Assembly: GCA_020637635.1 (NCBI GenBank)
Contig: JACKKB010000011.1
Coordinates: 1-64,000 of the forward strand
DNA from: Albidovulum sp.
GTDB lineage: Bacteria > Pseudomonadota > Alphaproteobacteria > Rhodobacterales > Rhodobacteraceae
Length of the DNA: 64,000 nucleotides
Direction of reading: 5' to 3'
Part shown: one piece after another, positions 1 through 8,279 of the stretch
Layout of the letters: each line of letters starts with the position of its first letter
Position numbering within the stretch: the stretch's first letter is position 1
Position numbers and translations under genes: made by a program
Notes under the pieces: generated by a model
Told to the model about the DNA's origin: nothing
The model's input: only the letters and a program-made list of their open reading frames with translations
Database searches by the model: none

Positions 1-256
1 GCGCGAGCGGTTTTCCGTCCGGCCCATGCGGGTCGATCATCGCCGGGATCTTGTTGTTGGGATTCAGCGACAGGAACTCGGGAGAGAACTGGTCGTCGGT
101 GGCGAAATCCACGAGATGTGCGTCATAGGGTAGGCCAAGCTCCTCCAGCGCGATCGAGACCTTCACGCCGTTCGGCGTCGGCAGAGAATAGAGCTGGATG
201 GCATCGGGATTGCGCGGCGGCCAGCGTCTGGTGATTTCGAAATGGGCAATGGTCAT
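1..256 (-). CDS. Glutathione S-transferase family protein, 3'-truncated by window edge
   Basis: The first 85 codons of a minus-strand gene run off the left edge. The protein begins MTIAHFEITRRWPPRNPDAI and continues with an IQLYSLPTPNGVKVSIALEE segment, then NPNNKIPAMIDPHGPDG. This is the thioredoxin-fold N-terminal domain of the YfcG/GstN-like class, in which the NKIPA(M)ID stretch contacts glutathione. The family conjugates glutathione or reduces disulfides in the cytoplasm. The all-helical C-terminal domain is outside the window. The gene is divergent from mscL. The family call is firm; the exact substrate is unknown. Confidence 0.85.
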   Translation of the reverse strand, partial: MTIAHFEITRRWPPRNPDAIQLYSLPTPNGVKVSIALEELGLPYDAHLVDFATDDQFSPEFLSLNPNNKIPAMIDPHGPDGKPLA

Positions 257-411
257 GGATTTTCCCCTGTGATGCGTCTTGAACACGGTGCATAGCTATG
301 CGCGCGCGTCACGATTGAAAGAAGCTGTCGTGATGACAATCGGTGATAGGTTGGCGCTACCATGCGCGACTTGTGGTGTGGCGTGTCAACATGTTCTGTG
401 GGGAAACAGAG

Positions 412-807
412 ATGCTCAAAGAGTTCAAGGACTTCATTGCCAAGGGAAATGTCATGGACATGGCCGTTGGCATCATTATCGGCGCGGCGTTCACGGCGAT
501 CGTGACGTCTCTGGTTGACGATCTGATCAATCCGATCATTTCGCTCTTTACCGGCGGCATCGACTTTTCGTCGATGAAGGTGGCGCTGAGCAGCGATCCC
601 GGGGCGGCGACGTTCAACTATGGCAGCTTCATCAATGCGCTGATCAACTTCCTGATCGTCGCCTGGGTGGTCTTCATACTTGTGAAGATTGTGAACCGCG
701 TGAAGGACGCCGCGATGAAGAAGGAAGAACCGGTTCCCGGCGCGCCCGCCGGGCCCACGCAGGAAGAGCTTCTGACGCAGATCCGCGACGCGCTGGTCAG
801 GAAGTGA
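412..807 (+). CDS. mscL: Large-conductance mechanosensitive channel MscL
   Basis: A 131-residue inner-membrane channel that opens under osmotic downshock. The N-terminal MLKEFKDFIAKGNVMDMAVG helix with the following GIIIGAAFTAIV is the family signature (S1 helix and pore-lining TM1). TM2 is the hydrophobic FINALINFLIVAWVVFILVK stretch, followed by a charged C-terminal bundle with the conserved end motif EELLTQIRDAL. Length agrees with the family (about 130-150). An upstream in-frame methionine at 343 would add 23 non-conserved residues, so I start at 412. It is monocistronic, with a strong terminator just downstream. Confidence 0.97.
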   Translation: MLKEFKDFIAKGNVMDMAVGIIIGAAFTAIVTSLVDDLINPIISLFTGGIDFSSMKVALSSDPGAATFNYGSFINALINFLIVAWVVFILVKIVNRVKDAAMKKEEPVPGAPAGPTQEELLTQIRDALVRK

Positions 808-824
808 TCGCTCTTGAGACGACG

Positions 825-853
825 AAAGGCCCGCCACATGGCGGGCCTTTTTC
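825..853 (+). terminator. Rho-independent terminator of mscL
   Basis: An 11-bp perfect stem (AAAGGCCCGCC at 825-835, GGCGGGCCTTT at 840-850) with loop ACAT ends in a run of five T. It lies 17 bases after the mscL stop and 19 bases before the ald stop, between convergent genes. The stem is symmetric, so it may also serve ald, although the T-run in that direction is only three bases. Confidence 0.9.
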
Positions 854-871
854 ATTTCGGGACTTCTGCGA

Positions 872-1990
872 TCAGAGCTTGAGCGCCTCGGCCCCGGCGA
901 TCCAGGGCAGGCCCAGCGCCTCGCCAACGGCGGCATAGGTCAGCTTGCCGGCATGAACGTTGAGGCCGTTCAGGAGGTGCGGATCGTCGGCGCAGGCCTG
1001 TTTCCAGCCCTTGTCGGCCAGCGCGATCATGAAGGGCATCGTCGCATTGCCGAGCGCGATGGTCGAGGTGCGGGCGACCGCGCCCGGCATGTTGGCCACG
1101 CAGTAATGCATGATGCCGTCGACCTCGTAGATCGGATCCTGATGGGTCGTCGCGCGCGAGGTCTCGAAGCAGCCGCCCTGGTCGATGGCAACATCGACGA
1201 GCACCGCGCCGGGCTTCATCTCCTTCAGCTGCGCCTTCGAGATGAGCTTGGGCGCCGCCGCGCCGGGGATCAGCACCGCGCCCACCACCATGTCGGCGCT
1301 GCGGATCAGTTCGGCCACCGCCGCGGCGCTGGAATACTGCGTGACAAGCTTGCCGTGGAAGATGTCGTCGAGATAGCTGAGCCGCGGGAGCGAGCGGTCA
1401 AGCACGGTGACGCGCGCGCCCATGCCCACCGCCACCCGCGCCGAGGCGGTGCCGACCACGCCGCCGCCGATGATGACGACGTTCGCCGGCGACACGCCGG
1501 GCACGCCGCCCAGAAGCACGCCGCGCCCGCCATTGGCCTTCTGCAGCGTCCAGGCGCCGACCTGCGGCGCAAGGCGGCCCGCGACCTCGGACATCGGCGC
1601 GAGCAGCGGCAGTCCGCCGCGGGCGTCCGTGACGGTTTCATAGGCGATGCAGGTGGCGCCGGAGGCGAGCAGGTCCTTCGTCTGCGCCGGGTCGGGCGCG
1701 AGGTGGAGATAGGTGAAGAGGATCTGGCCCTCGCGCAGCATCTTGCGCTCGGCGGCCTGCGGTTCCTTCACCTTGACGATCATGTCGGCCTTGGCAAAGA
1801 CCTCCTTGGCGGTGCCGAGGATCCCGGCGCCGACTTCGGCGTAGGCAGCGTCCGCGAAACCGGCGCCGACCCCGGCCCCCGTCTCGATGACGACCTCATG
1901 GCCGTGGGCGATGGCTTCATGGGCCGCCGCGGGCGTCATGCCGACGCGGAACTCCTGCGGTTTGATTTCCTTCGGGCATCCGATCTTCAT
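872..1990 (-). CDS. ald: Alanine dehydrogenase
   Basis: A 372-residue NAD-dependent enzyme catalysing L-alanine + NAD + H2O to pyruvate + NH4 + NADH. The protein begins MKIGCPKEIKPQEFRVGMTP, typical of Ald. It carries the substrate-binding MIVKVKEPQ segment and a Rossmann GGGVVGTASARVAVGMGA loop, and ends like other Ald proteins with GNATMPFMIALADKGWKQAC and a GKLTYAAVGEALG tail. I reject the 16-residue upstream extension because the family starts at MKIG. It is divergent from an Lrp/AsnC-type regulator, the usual partner of ald. Confidence 0.97.
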   Translation of the reverse strand: MKIGCPKEIKPQEFRVGMTPAAAHEAIAHGHEVVIETGAGVGAGFADAAYAEVGAGILGTAKEVFAKADMIVKVKEPQAAERKMLREGQILFTYLHLAPDPAQTKDLLASGATCIAYETVTDARGGLPLLAPMSEVAGRLAPQVGAWTLQKANGGRGVLLGGVPGVSPANVVIIGGGVVGTASARVAVGMGARVTVLDRSLPRLSYLDDIFHGKLVTQYSSAAAVAELIRSADMVVGAVLIPGAAAPKLISKAQLKEMKPGAVLVDVAIDQGGCFETSRATTHQDPIYEVDGIMHYCVANMPGAVARTSTIALGNATMPFMIALADKGWKQACADDPHLLNGLNVHAGKLTYAAVGEALGLPWIAGAEALKL

Positions 1991-2129
1991 GGCGAACCTC
2001 GCTGAATTTGATTGCGCCGAGTCTGCCGGATTCGGCATGGAATTGCTTTGAGATTTGCAGGATGAATCGCGCGGGCTTCGGTGTTATGTTCGACGAAATA
2101 CCCAATCCTTCGAAGGAAATTGCGCAAAG

Positions 2130-2588
2130 ATGAGGTTGGACGCGATAGACAAGCGCCTTCTTGCTGCGCTGCAGAAAGAAGGCCGCATCACGAATTCCGA
2201 ACTGGCCGAACGGATCAACCTGTCACCCTCGGCCTGCCACCGGCGCGTGCAGCGGCTTGAGGCCGAAGGCTACATTTCGGGCTTCGTGGCGCTTCTCGAC
2301 GCCCGCAAGCTGGGCCGCCCGACCACGGTCTTCGTCGAGATCACGCTCGCGGGGCAGGCCGATGAACTGCTCGACGCCTTCGAAAGGGCGGTGACGCTCG
2401 TGCCCGACATCCTCGAATGCCACCTCATGGCCGGCACGGCCGATTACCTGCTCAAGGTCGTGGCCGAGGATACCGAGGATTTCGCCCGCATCCATCGCCA
2501 GCATCTGGCGCGCTTGCCCGGGGTGGCGCAGATGCATTCCTCCTTCGCGCTCAGGACGGTGCGGCAGACGACGGCGATCCCGGTCTAG
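2130..2588 (+). CDS. Lrp/AsnC-family regulator, probable activator of ald
   Basis: A 152-residue transcription factor. Residues 1-60 form the AsnC helix-turn-helix (LDAIDKRLLAALQKEGRITN, then LAERINLSPSACHRRVQRLE). Residues 65-145 form the RAM/effector domain that assembles octamers and binds amino acids. It is transcribed away from ald with about 140 bases between, which suggests it senses alanine and controls ald, as AldR/Lrp proteins do in other alphaproteobacteria (inference). The start at 2130 has AAGGAA upstream and avoids a 25-residue non-homologous extension. Its stop overlaps the stop of the convergent DUF1294 gene by 4 bases. Confidence 0.92.
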   Translation: MRLDAIDKRLLAALQKEGRITNSELAERINLSPSACHRRVQRLEAEGYISGFVALLDARKLGRPTTVFVEITLAGQADELLDAFERAVTLVPDILECHLMAGTADYLLKVVAEDTEDFARIHRQHLARLPGVAQMHSSFALRTVRQTTAIPV

Positions 2589-2869
2589 CCCGGCGGGGCG
2601 AAGCCGCGGGCCGCGAACCACAAGACAGCGAGGGCAAGCTCGGCAGCGAGGATCCGGTCGAGCCGGCTCCGGAACGGCTCCTTGCGGGTCTTGTGTCGCA
2701 TCCGGTGCTGGGCAAGCTTGGCGCCCGGCGCACCACCCATGAGCGCACAGAAAAGCAGCGTTGCCTCGGAAATCCGGCTTCGACCGAGCTGGGCCCGGCG
2801 CTTGTCGAGCGCGATCAGGAAAAAGGTCAACGCATTGATCGCCACCAGTGCGCCCGCCGCGATGACCAC
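2585..2869 (-). CDS. DUF1294 small membrane protein
   Basis: About 94 residues with a GTG start. It has a first TM segment (VVIAAGALVAINALTFFLIA), the family-typical DKRRAQLGRSRI basic loop, then ISEATLLFCALMGGAPGAKL, a basic HRMRHKTRKEPF stretch and a final hydrophobic helix. DUF1294 proteins are about 90 residues and have no assigned function. The GTG lies 5 bases after the stop of the upstream transglycosylase gene, so they probably form one transcript. The start is the least certain part: a CTG at 2878 or the GTG at 2869 are the only candidates near the conserved start. Confidence 0.75.
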   Translation of the reverse strand: MVIAAGALVAINALTFFLIALDKRRAQLGRSRISEATLLFCALMGGAPGAKLAQHRMRHKTRKEPFRSRLDRILAAELALAVLWFAARGFAPPG

Positions 2870-2874
2870 CGGCG

Positions 2875-3336
2875 TCAGCCTTTCAGCCCCGTCTTGCGCA
2901 GGAGCCCGCGCCGCTTGGCCTCGTAATAGTAGCCCTTGGAGTACCACATGACCGCGCGGTCCGGATTGCCGTCGGCCACGATCCATGCGCCGCGCAGGTA
3001 TTTCACGCCGAAACGCAGGTTCGTGTCGGCATCGAGGAGGCCGGCCGGAGCGCCGCGGTAGCCCATCGTGCGCGCGGTCTGGGGCAGGATCTGCATGAGC
3101 CCGTAGTAGGGGCCGTTCCGCGCGGCCGGGTTGTAGCCGCTCTCGTGCGCAACGACACGGTGAACGAGGCTGGCCGGCACGCCATAGAGCCGGGCATATT
3201 TCGCGATCAGCCTGTTGACCTCGGCGCTTCCCCCGCGCGGCCGGGCGCCCCGTCGCGGCGCCGGGCCGGGCGCGACGCAGGCGGCCGGCACCAACAGGAG
3301 TGCGGCGAGAAAGCCGCGCCTTGCGAAATCGGTCAT
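2875..3336 (-). CDS. Lipoprotein lytic transglycosylase (SLT domain)
   Basis: A 153-residue exported protein. The N-terminus ARRGFLAALLLVPAACVAPG is a lipoprotein signal with lipobox PAAC. The mature part carries a Slt-type domain: the catalytic glutamate lies in VVAHESGYNPAARN, followed by GPYYGLMQILPQTARTMGYR, both diagnostic of the MltC/Slt fold. It cleaves peptidoglycan to 1,6-anhydromuropeptides. The start at 3336 has AAGGAG 9 bases upstream. The domain is short compared with full-length Slt70, so it is probably an accessory transglycosylase. Confidence 0.88.
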   Translation of the reverse strand: MTDFARRGFLAALLLVPAACVAPGPAPRRGARPRGGSAEVNRLIAKYARLYGVPASLVHRVVAHESGYNPAARNGPYYGLMQILPQTARTMGYRGAPAGLLDADTNLRFGVKYLRGAWIVADGNPDRAVMWYSKGYYYEAKRRGLLRKTGLKG

Positions 3337-3418
3337 CGGATCCATCTCCTTCGCTCTGGGATCCGTCATAACCGGTCGGCCGCCCGACCGGAAGCCTGCC
3401 GTCGCCGTCGCTGGCAAA

Positions 3419-3450
3419 TGAAAACCCCCGCGGCGGGGCCCCGGGGGTTC
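3419..3450 (-). terminator. Terminator downstream of rpsU
   Basis: Read on the minus strand, AACCCCCG (3449-3442) pairs with CGGGGGTT (3430-3423), followed by TTTT. It lies between the rpsU stop (3487) and the transglycosylase start (3336), so it should end the rpsU transcript. Confidence 0.75.
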
Positions 3451-3486
3451 GTTGTCGCGGGTTTCCCCGCCAGCGTCACAGTCGCC

Positions 3487-3693
3487 TCAGAGCGCGCCTT
3501 CGCGCTGGGCCTTCTTGCGCGCCAGCTTGCGGGCACGGCGGATGGCCTCGGCCTTCTCGCGCGCCTTCTTGACGGAGGGCTTCTCGAAATGCTGCTTGAG
3601 CTTCATTTCCCGAAACACACCTTCGCGCTGAAGCTTCTTCTTCAGAGCCCGAAGCGCCTGTTCGACGTTGTTGTCGCGAACGCTGACCTGCAT
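3487..3693 (-). CDS. rpsU: 30S ribosomal protein bS21
   Basis: A 68-residue, highly basic protein beginning MQVSVRDNNVEQALRALKKK, the universal bS21 start, with the KLKQHFEKPSVKKAREKAEA core and an Arg/Lys-rich tail. It binds the 30S platform near the anti-Shine-Dalgarno region. GGAAGG lies upstream of the start. It is divergent from the COQ9-family gene and ends in a hairpin terminator. Confidence 0.97.
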   Translation of the reverse strand: MQVSVRDNNVEQALRALKKKLQREGVFREMKLKQHFEKPSVKKAREKAEAIRRARKLARKKAQREGAL

Positions 3694-3794
3694 GTGGTTG
3701 TCACCACCTTCCTAAGTTTGAGTTGCAATCGGTCGCAGGAGGCGCCCCTATAGCAAAGGAAGGGCGCCCTGTCTACGGGGCAGGGAGGGGGACC

Positions 3795-4496
3795 ATGGCA
3801 CGACAGGGCGACGAAACGGGAGACGGCGGGCGGATTCTGGACGCCGCCGTCCTGCATGTGGTCTTCGACGGCTGGTCGGAGGCGACACTCAAGGCGGCCG
3901 CGGCTGAGACCGGGCTGTCCGAGGCGCTGGTGCGGGCGCACTACCCTCGCGGTGTGGTCGATCTTGCCGCCGCCTATCACCGGCGCGACGATGCCCGCAT
4001 GATGGCGGCGCTTGACGGCGCGAATCTCGGGCAGCTCAGGTTCCGTGACCGGATCGCACGGGCGGTGCGGCTCAGGCTCGAAGGGGCCGACCGCGAAGTG
4101 GTTCGGCGCGGTGCGGCGCTTTTTGCGCTGCCACAGAACGCGGTGACGGGTGCCTCTCTCGTCTGGGGCACAGCCGATGCGATCTGGTGCGCCCTTGGCG
4201 ACCGGTCGCAGGATTTCAACTGGTACACCAAGCGGGCGACGCTCTCGGCCGTCTATTCTGCGACCGTGCTCTTCTGGCTGGGCGACGAGAGCGCCGGTCA
4301 GGAAGAGACCTGGGCTTTCCTCGACCGCCGGATCGAGGACGTGATGCGGATCGAGAGTGCCAAGGCCCGCGTCCGCGATAACCCGACGCTCTCGCGGGTG
4401 TTGCGGGGGCCCTTGGATCTGATGGCTCGGATCCGCCCGCCCTCGGATCCGGCCCGCGATCTGCCGGGCCGGCTGCAGGACGAAGAACCGGCATGA
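3795..4496 (+). CDS. COQ9-family ubiquinone biosynthesis protein
   Basis: A 233-residue protein with the TetR-like COQ9 fold: an N-terminal helix-turn-helix-like part (ILDAAVLHVVFDGWSEATLK, then ETGLSEALVRAHYPRG), a middle part (FRDRIARAVRLRLEGADREV), and the conserved SLVWGTADAIWCALGDRSQD with FNWYTKRATLSAVYSATVLF, the lipid-binding signature. COQ9 presents lipid intermediates to the Coq7 hydroxylase in mitochondria; bacterial homologues are assigned by similarity. A purine-rich GGGAGGGGG precedes the ATG. The 3' end overlaps the start of the broken quinone oxidoreductase gene. Confidence 0.9.
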   Translation: MARQGDETGDGGRILDAAVLHVVFDGWSEATLKAAAAETGLSEALVRAHYPRGVVDLAAAYHRRDDARMMAALDGANLGQLRFRDRIARAVRLRLEGADREVVRRGAALFALPQNAVTGASLVWGTADAIWCALGDRSQDFNWYTKRATLSAVYSATVLFWLGDESAGQEETWAFLDRRIEDVMRIESAKARVRDNPTLSRVLRGPLDLMARIRPPSDPARDLPGRLQDEEPA

Positions 4497-5496
4497 GCGG
4501 CCTTCCGGACACGATGCAGGCGATCGAGATTTCCGCTCCGGGCGGGCCGGAGGTGCTGCGCCCGGTTACGGTGCCGGTGCCGGTGCCGGGCCCGGGGCGG
4601 ATCCTGATCGAAGTCGGTTTTGCCGGCGTGAACCGGCCCGATGCGCTGCAACGCGCGGGGGCCTACGCGCCGCCGCCCTCGGCTTCGCCCCTGCCGGGGC
4701 TAGAAGCGGCGGGTCGGGTTGCGGCCGTCGGGCCGGGCGTCACCCGTTGGTCGGTGGGCGACGCCGTGACGGCGCTCCTGCCCGGGGGCGGCTACGCCGA
4801 ATATGCCCTCGCCCCCGCCGAGCATGCACTGCCGGTGCCCGACGGGATGGCGCTTCGCGAGGCTGCCTGCCTGCCGGAAACCTGCTTCACGGTCTGGTCG
4901 AACGTCGTCATGCGCGGCGGCTTGCGGGCGGGCGAGCGATTCCTGGTGCATGGCGGTTCGTCCGGCATCGGGACGACGGCGATCCAGATCGCCGCCGCGC
5001 TCGGCGCTCGGGTCTTTGCCACCGCGGGTTCGGCCGAGAAATGCGCGCGGCCTGCAGCGCGCTCTCGGGGCAGAACGCGCGATCAATCTCCCGCGACGAG
5101 GATTTCGTCGACGTGCTGAAGGCCGAGGGGGGGCGCCGACGTGATCCCTCGATATGGTCGGCGGCGACTATATCGCGCGCAATCTCAAGGCTCTCGCCGA
5201 GGACGGGAGGCTTGTCCAGATCGCCTTCCTGCAGGGGCCGTCGGCCGAGATCAATTTCGCGCCGCTGATGATGCGGCGCCAGACGCTGACCGGGTCCACG
5301 CTCAGGCCGCAGAGCGACGCTGCCAAGGCCCGTATCGCGGAAGAGCTTTGGCGCCAGGGTCTGGCCGATGATCGCCGCCGGGCAGCTCAGGCCCGTGATC
5401 GATCTGGAATTTGCGCTGACCGAGGCCGCCGCCGCACATCGCCGGATCGAGAGCAGCGGCCATATCGGCAAGATCGTGCTCCGGGTCGGTGGCTGA
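4493..5496 (+). pseudogene. NAD(P)H:quinone oxidoreductase (Qor/zeta-crystallin-like), six frameshifts
   Basis: Joined across frames this is a full-length MDR-family quinone oxidoreductase: MSGLPDTMQAIEISAPGGPE, a GroES-like domain, nucleotide-binding VHGGSSGIGTTAIQIAAALG, then LGAERAINL, RDEDFVDVLKAEGG, DMVGGDYIARNLKALAEDGR and the C-terminal RRIESSGHIGKIVLRVGG. The longest open piece is 4493-5119. Every break is one extra repeat unit: CG near 5045, CT near 5063, C near 5091, G near 5130, C near 5147 and G near 5359. The frame changes these predict match those observed exactly. Because the residues are otherwise conserved, sequence error is as likely as true decay. Confidence 0.85.
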
Positions 5497-5599
5497 GGCA
5501 TCCCCGCCCCATGCGGGCAAAACGTGACGCCTGGCGGGGTATCTGCGCCGGCAGTGGCTATATCCGGATCACGGCACCGATCGTGCCTGTGACCGGAGG

Positions 5600-5993
5600 A
5601 TGGACGATGGCAGAGCAGAGGAACTGACGGGTTTCAGCTTCCCTGACGGCTTTCCGCCCAGGGTGATCGCGGTGGTGGCCCATGGCGAAATCCGGGCCGA
5701 GCACTACGAGCGCGACCTGATCCCGCGGATCGAGGCCGCGGTGAAGGCGTCTGGCCCGGCAAGGCTTTACTATGAGCTTGGCGAAGACTTCCATGGCTTC
5801 TCGCTCGGCGCAGCCTGGGATGACGCCATGGTCGGACTGAGACACCTTCCGATTTCGCGCGCGTGGCGGTGGTGACCGATATCGGCTGGATCCGCAGCGG
5901 CACTGCGCTATTCGCGCCGCTTATCCCGTGCGAGGTCCGTGTCTTCCCGCTGGCCGAGCGCGCAGCGGCTGCGCGCGATGGATCGCGGCCTGA
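5600..5993 (+). pseudogene. SpoIIAA-like (STAS/SEC14 superfamily) protein, frameshifted
   Basis: The first part reads FSFPDGFPPRVIAVVAHGEI, RDLIPRIEAAVKASGPARLY and YELGEDFHGFSLGAAWDDAM. The homology then moves frame near 5853 (SDF expected after LRHL) to VAVVTDIGWIRSGTALFAPL and EVRVFPLAERAAA, and moves again near 5980 to end WIAA-stop. This is the SpoIIAA-like fold (PF11964 type), normally about 120 residues. At least two single-base losses break it. GGAGG at about 5593 sits just before two candidate ATGs in different frames, so a further error near the start is possible. Confidence 0.7.
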
Positions 5994-6106
5994 CATCGCC
6001 GGGCAGGGGCGGGCCGGGCGCTGACCCGGAAACGATACGTGCATTGCAACGGCCTGCGTGCTATGCTGCGGCGCAGCATCAACTGCGGATCGTCGGGGGG
6101 CGGATC

Positions 6107-6737
6107 ATGCCGGGGCGGGTCATTGCCGTTGCGCAAAAAAGGGCGGGTCGGGCAAGACCACGCTGGCGGCCAATCTGGCCGTGGAGTTCCGCGCCGCGGG
6201 CTACTGGTGGCGCTTCTCGATACGGATCCGCAGGGGATCGCTCGGGCGCTGGTTCATGACCAGGCGCGCCCAGGTCGAGGATGCGGGGCTGGTCTTCGAC
6301 CTCGTCTGCCTGGGGCGTCTCGTATGAATGCGAGAAGCTCAAGAAGGATGCCGACATCGTCATCGTCGACACGCCGCCCAAGGTCGATGCGGATCTGCGG
6401 CCGGCGCTGCGAGAGAGGCAGATGCAGTTCTGGTGCCCGTCGCCTCGAGCCCGCTTTCGATCTCTGGGCCACGGACGGCGTTCTCGACCTCGCGGCGCGC
6501 GAGAACAAGCGTGGCTGGCTGGTGCTCAACCGGGTCCGTGCAGGCACCGCCTGCAGGACGAGGTGCGCGGCTGGCGGCCGAGATGGAGGGCGATCTCATG
6601 GCGGCGCAGGTCGCCAACCGTGTCGCCTATGCTGAGACGCTCGGCCAGGGCAGCGCTGCGGCCGAGGGCGGTGCCGGCCCGCCGCGCGGGCCGAGATCCG
6701 CGCTCTTGCCGACGAGGTTCTGGCGCGGTTCGGATGA
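6107..6737 (+). pseudogene. ParA-family ATPase, multiply frameshifted
   Basis: Pieces in all three plus-strand frames assemble into a Soj/ParA-like ATPase: MPGRVIAVAQK, then KKGGSGKTTLAANLAVEFRA (deviant Walker A), a DPQGSLG-type stretch, ADIVIVDTPPKVDADLRPAL (Walker B / switch II), NKRGWLVLNRVRAG, MAAQVANRVAYAETLGQGSA and ADEVLARFG-stop. The breaks include loss of one A in an A-run at 6135-6140, an extra G near 6235 and lost bases near 6213 and 6310. It is about 200 residues long and without a ParB partner, so if functional it resembles orphan ParA proteins of proteobacterial chromosomes rather than a plasmid partition system. Confidence 0.75.
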
Positions 6738-6805
6738 CGGGCGCAGTTTACAAGCCGGCCCTGCTCCGGCGATAGTCGGGGCACACCGCAGCGGGAGATG
6801 CCACG

Positions 6806-7120
6806 TTGAAGATGAGCCCGGAGTTCACTGGCCAGACCGTCATCACCACCTTCGAGATGACGCCCGGCACCGCCTACGACCTGATGGAGGCGCTGCGCGA
6901 TGCCTATGACGACTTCATCAGCAAGCAGCCGGGCTTCATCGCCGCCGGCCTGCACATGAACGATGCCCAGACGCGGATCGCCAACTATTCCCAGTGGCGC
7001 GACCGCAGGATTTCCGGCGATGCTGCGCACGCCTGAGATGCGCGCGAGCGCAACAAGAAGATCCTCGAACTCTGTTCGCGGTTCGAGCCGGTGATGTATG
7101 AGGTCGTTGCCGCCTACTGA
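6806..7120 (+). pseudogene. Antibiotic biosynthesis monooxygenase (ABM)-domain protein, frameshifted
   Basis: The in-frame part from the TTG at 6806 (or ATG at 6812) reads QTVITTFEMTPGTAYDLMEA, then FISKQPGFIAAGLHMNDAQT and RIANYSQWRDR, typical of the ABM ferredoxin-like fold. A stop then appears, but DFR, AMLRTPEMRERNKKILE and SRFEPVMYEVVAAY continue in the other frames to a stop at 7118-7120. The indels fall near 7010, 7018 and 7045 (an extra CG in CGCGCG). Intact, it would be about 104 residues. ABM proteins are small heme or quinone monooxygenases of varied function. Confidence 0.7.
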
Positions 7121-7217
7121 GCGGCATCTGTTCGCGCCTGCGATTTCCGCATCGGTCCCGGGCAGGATCGGTGCTAGTCTCCCCCCCGCATGTGATTCAA
7201 ATCGGGAGGGTATCTAC

Positions 7218-7472
7218 ATGGGACTTGCCGGACTGATCGTCATTCTTGTCGTCGGCGCCATCGCCGGCTGGCTCGCCGGGCAGATCGTGAAGGGATACGG
7301 CTTCGGGCTCGTCGGCAATATCGTGGTGGGAATTCTCGGAGCGCTTGTCGCCGGGTTCATCTTTCCGCGCATCGGTTTCGGCATGGGCGGCGGGATCCTC
7401 GCCTCTATCATCCATGCGACGATCGGGGCGGTGATCCTGCTCTTCGTAATCCGGCTCGTGAAGCGGGCCTGA
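7218..7472 (+). CDS. GlsB/YeaQ/YmgE-family small membrane protein
   Basis: An 84-residue protein of the transglycosylase-associated (GlsB/YeaQ) family with three short glycine-rich TM helices: LIVILVVGAIAGWLAGQIVK, YGFGLVGNIVVGILGALVAG, and GILASIIHATIGAVILLFVI. The family is linked to envelope stress, but no biochemical activity is known. ATCGGGAGGGT upstream of the ATG at 7218 is a clear ribosome-binding site and excludes the longer reading from 7098. It is intact in an otherwise indel-rich stretch. Confidence 0.9.
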   Translation: MGLAGLIVILVVGAIAGWLAGQIVKGYGFGLVGNIVVGILGALVAGFIFPRIGFGMGGGILASIIHATIGAVILLFVIRLVKRA

Positions 7473-7493
7473 ATCCGCGGATGTGAGCGGGCG

Positions 7494-7869
7494 TCAGTCT
7501 GCCTGCGTGCCGTGCACCGTCAGGCGCACGAAGGTCGCCTTCGTCGCGCCAAGCGGGACCGCGACCAGGCCGAAGGCCGGCGCAATGCCCGGTTCGACGA
7601 GGTGATGATAGAGGATGCGCGCGAAAATGCGCGATACCCCGGGCAACTCGGCACGGGTATCCTCAGCGAGGATTGTCGTCATCTGCGGCACGGGGGGCAT
7701 CGGTGTCCGAATGCCGCAGTGGCAGTTTGACGCGCGCCTCTCCGGCCCCGGCACAGTGCAACTCGCATCCGCCAGTTACGGCCGCGAGCCAGAGCTTCGG
7801 CTGGCCTGCGAGCCGGCTCCTGGCCGTGCCGCCCGCGCGGCGACCGGCATCGTCGATGACTGGCAGCAT
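7494..7869 (-). pseudogene. Unrecognised small protein, one frameshift
   Basis: The ATG at 7869 is preceded at good distance by GGAGGACC, a strong ribosome-binding site. The frame runs MLPVIDDAGRRAGGTARSRL, WLAAVTGGCELHCAGAGEAR, LPLRHSDTDAP and then meets a stop. Removing one C from a six-C run at about 7693-7698 restores PQMTTILAEDTRAELPGVSR, IFARILYHHLVEPGIAPAFG and LVAVPLGATKATFVRLTVHG, ending at 7494, about 124 residues in all. I do not recognise the family. The same homopolymer error pattern is seen in the genes to its left. Confidence 0.45.
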
Positions 7870-7881
7870 CGGCGGTCCTCC

Positions 7882-8202
7882 AGAACCTTCCGCAGATCAG
7901 CTTCCTTTCGGCGCCGGTGCGACGGGTGGGAGGCCGGATACCGTCTCTCTACCCCCGCCGCCGCGTGCCGCCTCGCTGGCCTGGCCGGGTGGCGAAGGGG
8001 AGTGGTGGGGTGGAAGGGGGATGGTGGGGTCGAACTCCACCCTTCGGCGTGTTTGGCATCATGAAATCGAGGGACAATAGAACCCCTCAGGCGTCGATGT
8101 TCGTAACCAGGAATGATGTTTGCGACCGATCCAAGAACCAGCCCTCTGCACCATTTGACATGCGCGTGCCCCGTGCACCCATTGCAACAGGGACGTCACG
8201 AG
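7882..8202. other. Intergenic stretch without a recognisable gene
   Basis: About 320 bases between the ribosome-binding site of the minus-strand gene and the IS21 left end. I find no credible reading frame, tRNA cloverleaf or terminator. A G-rich tract (7990-8030) makes several frames open by composition only. It is the left flank of the insertion element and has no similarity to the livH remnant on the right flank. Confidence 0.5.
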
Positions 8203-8229
8203 TGTGAACGGCGGAGCAATACTCGGCCA
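8203..8229 (+). repeat. IS21 left terminal inverted repeat
   Basis: 27 bases matching 10724-10750 in inverted orientation at 23 positions, starting with TG. It is followed by a degenerate second copy of the inner motif (GGCGGCGCAGTG) near 8233. Confidence 0.85.
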
Positions 8230-8279
8230 CGGTAGCGGCGGCGCAGTGCGGTCGCGGGCGGCGTAAAAGTCGTCCACTT

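Noticed and set aside
6107..6737. A plasmid partition locus or replicon
   Set aside because: Only a broken ParA-like gene is present; there is no ParB, replication initiator or iteron array nearby.
5000..7870. Programmed frameshifting in several genes
   Set aside because: Slippery heptamers and a consistent direction are missing; corrections of plus and minus 1-2 bases occur in ordinary short tracts, which fits error or decay better.
7980..8060. A possible tRNA gene (GGTCGAACTCCACCC resembles a T-arm)
   Set aside because: No acceptor, D-arm or anticodon stem can be folded around it.
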